The notes under the pieces are model-generated. The model saw only the letters and a program-made list of their open reading frames with translations. It ran no database searches and was not told the DNA's origin. A stretch of 7,100 nt of DNA, from contig JAGGYO010000147.1 in assembly GCA_021162505.1 (NCBI GenBank), positions 1-7,100 on the forward strand. Reading direction: 5' to 3'. Positions 1 through 4,437 of this stretch are shown piece by piece. The stretch is from a bacterium (lineage in GTDB: Bacteria > AUK180). Position 1 is the first letter of the stretch, and every line of letters starts with the position of its first letter. A program made the position numbers and the translations under genes.

Positions 1-39
1 AAAAAATCTTACCGTGAAAGATCCATTCCTTTGGAGTTT

Positions 40-60
40 ACCCCGAACTCGTTTCAGGGT
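40..60. repeat. Stem-loop, CCCcGAA/TTCAGGG type
   Basis: Bases 40-47 (ACCCCGAA) pair with 53-60 (TTCAGGGT) around the loop CTCGT, giving seven pairs and one C/A mismatch. On the minus strand this hairpin directly follows the TCAAG-loop hairpin at 62-82, separated by only one base. A related palindrome, CCTGATCAGG at 3440-3449, likewise follows a TCAAG hairpin on its own strand. That suggests a two-module repeat. The function is unknown. Confidence 0.55.
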
Positions 61-61
61 C

Positions 62-82
62 ATTCCGTACTTGATACGGAAT
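62..82 (-). repeat. TCAAG-loop hairpin repeat, copy C
   Basis: Read on the minus strand, this is ATTCCGTA, loop TCAAG, TACGGAAT: a perfect 8-bp stem with a 5-nt loop. Two relatives with the same loop lie at 3267-3296 and 3389-3417 on the plus strand, and all three continue with ATGAC after the stem. The closing pair is A-T here, G-C in one relative and G-T in the other, so the stem is kept while the bases change. It is an interspersed intergenic hairpin repeat. From memory, similar GGATnCCGTnTCAAG-type repeats occur in intergenic DNA of many bacteria. Confidence 0.7.
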
Positions 83-102
83 CTATTTTTTCATAATAAA
101 TA

Positions 103-122
103 CCGAATAAGGATTGATTCGG
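103..122. repeat. Stem-loop CCGAAT/ATTCGG
   Basis: Bases 103-108 (CCGAAT) and 117-122 (ATTCGG) form a perfect 6-bp stem with an 8-nt loop. It abuts the hairpin at 122-146, sharing one base, and is part of the stem-loop cluster at the left end of the window. Its role is unknown. Confidence 0.5.
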
Positions 123-153
123 GACACATCTCTACGAGATATGTCCTTCTTTT
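122..153 (+). terminator. Possible intrinsic terminator for a plus-strand gene left of the window
   Basis: Bases 122-132 pair with 136-146 (GGACA/TGTCC and ATCTC/GAGAT, with one C/A mismatch between them) around a 3-nt TAC loop. The stem is followed on the plus strand by TTCTTTT. A stem followed by a T-rich run fits a Rho-independent terminator, but the T run is interrupted by C and the hairpin sits in a cluster of other hairpins. It could therefore equally be part of a repeat element. Confidence 0.35.
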
Positions 154-272
154 GTGGCTTTTCTAATTTTTATATTTTTTTCTTTCCTCATCTACTTATA
201 CACTCATAAACCCATTTACTCATCATACTGTTTTATAACTCATAACTCAAAACTTCTTTTATGCCACCGGTC

Positions 273-1217
273 CTATAATAGAAATTGAAATTGGAAGATC
301 AATTTATCATTGGGAATTTCAACGGTCTCGCCGTTTTTCTGGTAATTAACAGAGATCTTTGTACCCACGCCTTTTATATTGTAGCTAATTCCAGTAGTTA
401 GGCGGGTAATGACATTCCCATTGACATTAAGATCCTTATCCAAAAATTCATATCTTGCCAATATTTCAACATTGTTCATATAGAAGCTGAAATGTATAAA
501 ATACCCCAGAGAAAAAATATCCCCATCAGTGTTCAATTCATCATCTTCATTATATTGAACTTGAATCAAGGAAAAAAGATTTTTTTCTTTCATATAAAAA
601 TATGAAATAATACTATTTTGTTTTATCCATTGTGTTCCGGATTGATAATTATTATGATAACCGCTAATATTAAAATTCAAACCCTCCATGGGTTCAAAGG
701 AAATATGCGCAATTACGGCTTTTTCACTATCAGTATCGCTAAAACTGTTCTTTTCACCACCATTGAAACCTCCGATATCAAAATTTAAAAGGGTGCTTTT
801 ATACTTTAATAGAACGCCTTCCTGTCTCCAGGGCGAATATTCTGAGTCCAAAAGAGGATAGTCCAATGTATTAAGATCCGCGGACGAATGAGGAGTATAA
901 TAATCAAAGGGGACTAAAAAACGCCCCAATATTAATGTTAGATCTTTATGTTTATAGATACCTTTTACATCCAGTATATTTACCTTTGCGTTTGAATCAA
1001 TTGCTGCGAATTCTAATTGTACCTTTAATGATACAATATTTTGAATAATATCGCCGCCGGCAATTACCCTGGATCGTTTTAAGGAAAATGAATTCACATT
1101 TTCCTCGCTCAATGTATATTGGAGCTGATTAAAGAACTTTACATATCCCCAATCGAAGTCAACGGCAATAATTTTTACTAAGAAGAAAAAGGTTATTAAA
1201 ATGAATAATTTTTTCAT
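273..1217 (-). CDS. Outer-membrane porin, phosphate-selective porin O/P-like
   Basis: The 314-residue protein is probably an outer-membrane beta-barrel channel. Residues 1 to about 18 (MKKLFILITFFFLVKIIA) form a signal peptide. The body alternates polar and hydrophobic residues, as amphipathic strands do. Several stretches match the O/P porin pattern: RSRVIAGGD (48-56), QLEFA (67-71), a GRFLVPF block (98-104) equivalent to the family's GQFKVPF, SPWRQEGV (128-135) and GGFNGGEKN (149-157). It ends in a strand, LIFQFQFLL, as barrels do, although the last residue is Leu rather than the usual Phe. It is shorter than many family members (about 400 residues), so the barrel may have fewer strands or shorter loops. 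The start is supported by GGAGGT at 1221-1226, 3 nt upstream of ATG, and by a strong promoter at 1250-1278. The gene appears monocistronic and diverges from the helicase gene. The substrate is unknown; the family name does not prove phosphate selectivity. Confidence 0.8.
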   Translation of the reverse strand: MKKLFILITFFFLVKIIAVDFDWGYVKFFNQLQYTLSEENVNSFSLKRSRVIAGGDIIQNIVSLKVQLEFAAIDSNAKVNILDVKGIYKHKDLTLILGRFLVPFDYYTPHSSADLNTLDYPLLDSEYSPWRQEGVLLKYKSTLLNFDIGGFNGGEKNSFSDTDSEKAVIAHISFEPMEGLNFNISGYHNNYQSGTQWIKQNSIISYFYMKEKNLFSLIQVQYNEDDELNTDGDIFSLGYFIHFSFYMNNVEILARYEFLDKDLNVNGNVITRLTTGISYNIKGVGTKISVNYQKNGETVEIPNDKLIFQFQFLL

Positions 1218-1249
1218 AATACCTCCACAAATACCTATCTATCGTGGAA

Positions 1250-1278
1250 ATTTTAGCAAAAAAACAATAAAATGTCAA
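1250..1278 (-). promoter_or_regulatory. Sigma70-like promoter of the porin gene
   Basis: On the minus strand there is a perfect -35 box TTGACA (1278-1273), a 17-bp spacer and a -10 box TAAAAT (1255-1250), five of six matches to TATAAT. Transcription would start near 1243, giving a 5' leader of about 25 nt that contains the GGAGGT ribosome binding site at 1221-1226. Confidence 0.7.
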
Positions 1279-1362
1279 GTATAGAGTAATTCATTCTTTT
1301 TATTACGGCTCAATTTTGGTGTTTTTCTCAAATATAGCAATAATTATAAGTTAAAAACGATT

Positions 1363-1380
1363 CTTTTATTATAATAAAAG
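1363..1380. promoter_or_regulatory. Perfect 18-bp AT-rich palindrome, candidate operator
   Basis: CTTTTATTATAATAAAAG reads identically on both strands. It lies about 46-63 bp upstream of the predicted helicase transcription start, and about 85 bp upstream of the porin -35 box. It could bind a dimeric regulator, act as an UP-like element, or be chance in AT-rich DNA. It contains TATAAT on both strands, but I found no good -35 box at the right distance for either. Confidence 0.4.
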
Positions 1381-1410
1381 TCAAAAATATTTTCTTTTTT
1401 CCGTTATATA

Positions 1411-1419
1411 TGGTATAAT
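1411..1419 (+). promoter_or_regulatory. Extended -10 promoter of the DEAD-box helicase gene
   Basis: TGGTATAAT is a perfect extended -10 element (TGn followed by TATAAT at 1414-1419). No convincing -35 box lies 16-18 bp upstream (TTTCTT at 1391-1396), which fits extended -10 promoters. The start of transcription would fall near 1426, leaving a leader of about 38 nt. Confidence 0.6.
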
Positions 1420-1451
1420 GAAGTGTTACTTTTTGAAATCAATTGGTAATT

Positions 1452-1458
1452 AGAGGAA
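1452..1458 (+). promoter_or_regulatory. Ribosome binding site that fixes the helicase start
   Basis: AGAGGAA lies 5 nt before ATG at 1464. The reading frame is open further upstream to a TTG at 1443, but no SD-like sequence precedes that codon. The family's N-terminus also begins close to MTNLEQF. ATG 1464 is therefore preferred. Confidence 0.65.
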
Positions 1459-1463
1459 ATTGT

Positions 1464-3116
1464 ATGACAAATTTAGAACAATTTAGAGCCTTGGGATTAG
1501 ATGAAAGATCACTCTTGGCAGTAGAAAAAAAGGGGTTTGAAGAACCCACGCCCATTCAGAAGCTGTTAATACCTGTACTTTTGAAGAATGATATTGATGT
1601 TATTGGGCAAGCACAAACAGGCACGGGTAAAACAGCAGCGTTTGCTTTACCTATTATTGAAAAATTAGTTGAAGATTCGGATCATGTACAGGCAATTATT
1701 CTTGCACCTACACGCGAACTTGCAATTCAAGTAGGCGAAGAAATATATTCTCTTAGGGGCGGTAGAAAATTCAAGGTACTCCCAATATACGGCGGGCAAA
1801 GTATCATGGGTCAAATTCAAAGATTAAAGAAGGGCGTAGATATTGTTGTAGGAACGCCGGGAAGAGTTCTTGATCATCTGCGAAGAAGAACATTAAAGCT
1901 TAATAAAATTCTATACTTTATTTTGGATGAAGCCGACGAAATGCTTAATATGGGTTTTATTGATGATATTGAGACAGCCCTTGAAGCCACAAATGATACA
2001 AAAAGGGTAGCTCTTTTTTCAGCAACCATGCCTTCAAGGATAAAACAGCTTGCTAAAAAATACATGGGCGAGACAAAGCACATTAAGGTTGAGAATAAGA
2101 ATTTAGCATCAGACCTAACGGAACAGATATATTTTGAGGTCAATAATAGAGACCGTCTTGAAGCATTATGCCGGATCATTGATCTTGAAAATGAATTCTA
2201 TGGACTGGTATTCTGCAGAACCAAAGTTGCAGTGGACGAATTATCAAGGAAACTCATTGAAAGAGGATATAGCGCAGATGGATTACACGGTGATATTTCC
2301 CAAAATGAAAGGTTAAAGATCCTTGATAAATTTAAAGAAAAAAGAACCATGATCTTGGTTGCCACAGATGTTGCGGCGAGAGGATTAGATGTATCGGATT
2401 TAACTCATGTAATAAACTATTCACTTCCGCAAGACACCATATCCTATGTTCATCGTATTGGAAGAACGGGCCGAGCCGGTAAAAAGGGAACGGCGATCAC
2501 ATTTATTACGCCTTCAGAATATAGAAAGCTTGCATTTATAGGAAGAGAGACAAAAACCGATATACAGAAAGGATCATTGCCTGAGGCAAAAGAGATCGTT
2601 GGTCTTAAAAAAACAAATATAATAGCAAATATAAAGAAAGTTATTGAAAGTGATATGGACAAAGTGTACAAAGAGTTCGCCGACGAACTTTTGAATTTAG
2701 GAGAACCGAAAGAAATACTATCAGCTATGCTAAAGCTCAAGTATGCCGATCAACTTGATGAAAAGAATTATACCAAAATTAAACAAACACATAGGGAAAG
2801 GGGTATCGAGGAAGAAGGTAAAACAAGAGTATTTGTTTCATTGGGAAAGAAAAAGGGTTATACACCCCAAAAATTGGTAGATTTTATTAAGGAGTCCATA
2901 AATGTACCCGGTCAAATGCTCGATGATATCGCTGTTATGGAAGATTTTTCCTTTGTTACTTTACCGTTTAAAGATGCAGAAAAGCTCATTGCTATCTTTA
3001 AAAGGAAAGCAAAAGGGAAATTACCTTTGGTCACGAAAGCCAAAAGTTCTTCAACAAAACCAAAAGGAAACAGAAAGGGTTTCCACAGCAGACAAAGAAA
3101 AAATAGAAGAAAGTAG
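1464..3116 (+). CDS. deaD: DEAD-box ATP-dependent RNA helicase with DbpA-type RNA-binding domain
   Basis: The 550-residue helicase unwinds RNA in the cytoplasm using ATP. Family members act in ribosome assembly, mRNA decay and cold adaptation. All core motifs are intact. The first RecA-like domain has the Q motif (Phe25, PTPIQ 28-32), motif I AQTGTGKT (50-57), Ia PTRELA (82-87), Ib TPGR (131-134), II DEAD (155-158) and III SAT (186-188). The second has VFCRT (249-253), motif V TDVAARGLDV (301-310) and motif VI HRIGRTGRAG (330-339). Residues about 454-525 resemble the DbpA/CsdA RNA-recognition domain, with RVFVSLGKKKGYTPQ and then IAVMEDFSFVTLP. The last 25 residues are a basic tail, as in DeaD/CsdA proteins. 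The gene appears to be a single unit: its promoter is at 1411-1419 and the next plus-strand gene starts 453 bp later. CsdA/DeaD versus DbpA orthology cannot be settled by eye. The extra domain excludes a minimal RhlE type. Confidence 0.93.
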   Translation: MTNLEQFRALGLDERSLLAVEKKGFEEPTPIQKLLIPVLLKNDIDVIGQAQTGTGKTAAFALPIIEKLVEDSDHVQAIILAPTRELAIQVGEEIYSLRGGRKFKVLPIYGGQSIMGQIQRLKKGVDIVVGTPGRVLDHLRRRTLKLNKILYFILDEADEMLNMGFIDDIETALEATNDTKRVALFSATMPSRIKQLAKKYMGETKHIKVENKNLASDLTEQIYFEVNNRDRLEALCRIIDLENEFYGLVFCRTKVAVDELSRKLIERGYSADGLHGDISQNERLKILDKFKEKRTMILVATDVAARGLDVSDLTHVINYSLPQDTISYVHRIGRTGRAGKKGTAITFITPSEYRKLAFIGRETKTDIQKGSLPEAKEIVGLKKTNIIANIKKVIESDMDKVYKEFADELLNLGEPKEILSAMLKLKYADQLDEKNYTKIKQTHRERGIEEEGKTRVFVSLGKKKGYTPQKLVDFIKESINVPGQMLDDIAVMEDFSFVTLPFKDAEKLIAIFKRKAKGKLPLVTKAKSSSTKPKGNRKGFHSRQRKNRRK

Positions 3117-3175
3117 GTTTTAATTTATTAAAATAATTATATAGAAAACAACGAGCATACTCTTACTTATTCATT

Positions 3176-3207
3176 ATAGTCCCATAGTATTGGAACTATC
3201 GTACTAT
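3176..3207. repeat. Bipartite dyad: ATAGT twice, then ACTAT twice
   Basis: ATAGT at 3176-3180 and 3184-3188 can pair with ACTAT at 3195-3199 and 3203-3207. This gives two 5-bp stems separated by a 3x3 internal loop (CCC/CGT) and capped by ATTGGA. It sits 60-91 bp past the helicase stop codon. It could be a weak 3' end structure, but no T run follows it directly. Confidence 0.35.
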
Positions 3208-3230
3208 TAATTATGATTTTCTTTAATAAC

Positions 3231-3265
3231 AAACCCCAAACCACAAATTCTAAACTCCAAATAAC
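3231..3265. repeat. Degenerate 7-bp periodic tract (AAACYCC-like)
   Basis: Five consecutive heptads, AAACCCC, AAACCAC, AAATTCT, AAACTCC and AAATAAC, all begin with AAA in exact 7-base phase. The last three or four bases vary. It is too degenerate for a fresh slippage repeat yet strictly phased. It directly adjoins hairpin copy A. Confidence 0.5.
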
Positions 3266-3266
3266 C

Positions 3267-3296
3267 GGATCCCCGTGTCAAGTACGGAATGACGGG
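3267..3296 (+). repeat. TCAAG-loop hairpin repeat, copy A
   Basis: The stem CCGTG (3273-3277) pairs with TACGG (3283-3287) around the loop TCAAG, with a G-T wobble as closing pair. It is framed by GGATCC and AATGACGGG. The first eleven bases after GG (ATCCCCGTGTC) are identical to copy B. On the minus strand at the left end, copy C has the same loop and a longer perfect stem. Outer pairing is weaker here (C/A mismatches), so this copy may be decaying. Confidence 0.65.
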
Positions 3297-3305
3297 AAAA
3301 AAAGA

Positions 3306-3351
3306 GATCCCTACGCCCATCATTAAATACGATGACTGGGCTCTGGATGAC
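3306..3351 (+). repeat. Long variant hairpin with repeat-like ends
   Basis: ATCC at 3307-3310 can pair with GGAT at 3345-3348. Inside, GCCCA (3315-3319) can pair with TGGGC (3337-3341); alternatively CATC (3318-3321) can pair with GATG (3331-3334). The element opens with GATCCC and closes with GGATGAC, the same edges as the TCAAG hairpins, but the centre is longer and lacks TCAAG. It may be a related repeat with a different core. Confidence 0.35.
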
Positions 3352-3388
3352 TGGAAACAAATTGACAATTAAAAAAAATGTGAATACT

Positions 3389-3417
3389 GGATCCCCGTGT
3401 CAAGCACGAGGATGACA
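3389..3417 (+). repeat. TCAAG-loop hairpin repeat, copy B
   Basis: ATCC-C-CGTG (3391-3399) pairs with CACG-A-GGAT (3405-3413) around the loop TCAAG: eight pairs and one C/A mismatch. The closing pair is G-C. ATGACA at 3412-3417 can alternatively pair with TGTCAT at 3427-3432. The copy is followed 22 nt later by the palindrome CCTGATCAGG, echoing the module order on the minus strand at 82-40. Confidence 0.65.
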
Positions 3418-3439
3418 AAAGTGGCATGTCATTTCCTAA

Positions 3440-3449
3440 CCTGATCAGG
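3440..3449. repeat. Palindrome CCTGATCAGG
   Basis: A perfect 10-bp palindrome followed by GACCC. It resembles a shortened version of the CCC-GAA/TTC-GGG stem at 40-60 and lies on the same side of a TCAAG hairpin as that stem does. Confidence 0.4.
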
Positions 3450-3534
3450 GACCCATTGTTTTTTTATTCATTTTCCTTCCTCATTTTTCATTGTCAATTG
3501 CTTTCAATGCTGTGGTTATTCCATTTCTTTTCCC

Positions 3535-3563
3535 TTGATTTTCATTGATTTGTTTTATATAAT
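3535..3563 (+). promoter_or_regulatory. Sigma70-like promoter of the transporter-carboxypeptidase operon
   Basis: The -35 box TTGATT (3535-3540), a 17-bp spacer and a perfect -10 box TATAAT (3558-3563) form a good promoter. Transcription would start 6-8 bases after the -10 box, at 3569-3571, which is the ATG of the transporter gene itself (3570-3572). The mRNA is therefore predicted to be leaderless. Confidence 0.65.
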
Positions 3564-3569
3564 GATATT

Positions 3570-4436
3570 ATGGAAAAGAAGCGATCAATGTCCTTTATTT
3601 TTGCCATAATATCCATATTGTTCTGGTCAACGGTAGCAACAATATTCAAGATAACATTAAAGGTATTGCCCTATTCATTAATGGTCTTATACTCGTCCAT
3701 TGTTTCCGTATTGATATTTTTGACCTACAATCTTTTCAAAAGAAATGATCTTTTTGAAAAGGGGATATTCAATTCTATCTTTTTGGGTTTTCTAAATCCA
3801 TTTTTATACTACCTGCTCCTATTCAAAGGGTACGATCTATTACCGGCACAAAATGCCTTGATACTCAATTACACATGGCCTATTTTCATAACGCTTTTTT
3901 CAACAATCTTTCTGGGACAAAAATTAAAGATAGTTTCAATTATTTCATTTATTTTGGCATTATTTGGTATATATATCATAGTTGTCAATAGAGGAGCATT
4001 TCATTTTAATATATATTCTTTGTATCCCCTATTAAGCGCTGTGGTATGGGGGATATATTGGAATTTGAATGTAAAAGATAAAAGAAAAAATGAGGTAAAG
4101 CTCTTTTGGAATTTCTTTTTTTCTACCTTTTTCATTATCTTATTCTTGATCTTTACAAAAGTAAAAATTGTATTTCCAATGAAAGGGCTTTTGGGTTCGG
4201 CTTATATAGGACTGTTTGAAATGGGAATCACTTTCCTATTCTGGCTATATGCCTTGAAACTTGCTAAGAAAACATCTAATATTGCTATTTTGGTATATAT
4301 ATCCCCGTTTCTTTCGCTTTTTTGGATCAGCATTATCCTAAAGGAAACAATAAAAATAAAAACAATTATCGGATTTATTATAATTTTACTTGCAATTTTT
4401 TTAGAAAATTATAAAATATTACTTAGGAGAAAGTAA
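3570..4436 (+). CDS. EamA/DMT-family inner-membrane transporter
   Basis: The 288-residue protein is almost entirely hydrophobic and fits ten membrane helices: roughly 8-29, 34-53, 65-84, 92-114, 119-138, 147-165, 176-195, 206-226, 237-257 and 264-281. They form two EamA repeats (about 7-139 and 147-281), the usual length and plan of drug/metabolite-superfamily exporters. LNYTWPIF (99-106) and YISPFLSLFW (243-252) are the matching late-repeat motifs, each followed by a conserved basic or acidic turn (GQKLK, KET). The family exports amino acids, nucleosides or other small metabolites; the substrate here cannot be read. An in-frame TGA at 3546-3548 with no standard start codon after it forces the start to 3570 or later. 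No SD precedes 3570. ATG at 3588 (Met7) is an alternative with a weak GAAG upstream. It probably shares a transcript with the carboxypeptidase gene. Confidence 0.85.
   Translation: MEKKRSMSFIFAIISILFWSTVATIFKITLKVLPYSLMVLYSSIVSVLIFLTYNLFKRNDLFEKGIFNSIFLGFLNPFLYYLLLFKGYDLLPAQNALILNYTWPIFITLFSTIFLGQKLKIVSIISFILALFGIYIIVVNRGAFHFNIYSLYPLLSAVVWGIYWNLNVKDKRKNEVKLFWNFFFSTFFIILFLIFTKVKIVFPMKGLLGSAYIGLFEMGITFLFWLYALKLAKKTSNIAILVYISPFLSLFWISIILKETIKIKTIIGFIIILLAIFLENYKILLRRK
4425..4429 (+). promoter_or_regulatory. Ribosome binding site inside the transporter's last codons
   Basis: AGGAG lies 8 nt before the carboxypeptidase ATG and overlaps the last coding triplets of the transporter gene. Only one base separates the transporter stop from the next ATG. 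Translation of the two is therefore probably coupled. Confidence 0.65.
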
Positions 4437-4437
4437 A

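Larger units (their letters stand above)
1..272. other. Non-coding left end: stem-loop cluster followed by T/A-rich filler
   Basis: No open reading frame with a ribosome binding site is visible on either strand. Positions 6-146 hold five successive inverted repeats: 6-22 (ATCTT/AAGAT, 7-nt loop), 40-60, 62-82, 103-122 and 122-146. Positions 150-260 are low-complexity, T/A/C-rich DNA in which the word ACTCAT or ACTCAA recurs at 202, 218, 238 and 245. The region lies downstream of the minus-strand porin gene. It also lies downstream of whatever precedes the window on the plus strand, so the hairpins could serve as transcription ends for either side. I see no tRNA or recognised riboswitch. Confidence 0.7.
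3359..3500. repeat. Inverted-repeat pair around ATTGACAAT flanking copy B
   Basis: Bases 3359-3375 and the reverse complement of 3484-3500 agree at 15 of 17 positions. The arms enclose 108 bp containing hairpin copy B. The arrangement resembles the ends of a small non-autonomous element, but I see no flanking target duplication. The arms are AT-rich, so chance or simple-sequence origin is possible. Confidence 0.3.
3117..3569. other. 453-bp non-coding, repeat-rich block
   Basis: No credible gene is visible on either strand. In order, it holds an AT-only stem just after the helicase stop (TTTTAA/TTAAAA at 3118-3133), a double ATAGT/ACTAT dyad (3176-3207), a seven-base periodic tract (3231-3265), hairpin repeat copy A (3267-3296), a longer variant hairpin (3306-3351), an inverted pair around ATTGACAAT (3359-3375 and 3484-3500), hairpin repeat copy B (3389-3417), the palindrome CCTGATCAGG (3440-3449), a C/T-rich stretch (3464-3530) and the transporter promoter (3535-3563). 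No hairpin followed by a clear T run is seen, so the helicase transcript has no obvious intrinsic terminator. Confidence 0.75.

Noticed and set aside
1443..1463. Upstream TTG start adding seven residues to the helicase
   Set aside because: No SD precedes 1443, while ATG 1464 has AGAGGAA at suitable spacing and matches the family N-terminus.
1874..2179. 101-codon open frame on the minus strand inside the helicase gene
   Set aside because: It lies opposite conserved helicase motifs, has no ribosome binding site and a composition typical of antisense shadows.
2450..2740. 96-codon minus-strand frame, also inside the helicase gene
   Set aside because: Serine/isoleucine-rich shadow with no start signals; the opposite strand encodes motif VI and the linker.
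2902..3123. 73-codon plus-strand frame overlapping the helicase C-terminus
   Set aside because: Out-of-frame reading of the RNA-binding domain and basic tail. The real frame is intact through the stop at 3116, so no frameshift is implied.
3118..3133. AT-only stem TTTTAA/TTAAAA as helicase terminator
   Set aside because: Six A-T pairs are too weak, and no T run follows the stem.
3231..3420. CRISPR array suggested by repeated GGATCCCCGTGTCAAG units
   Set aside because: Only two direct copies are present, separated by unequal, structured DNA, plus one inverted copy elsewhere. There are no uniform spacers and no cas genes.
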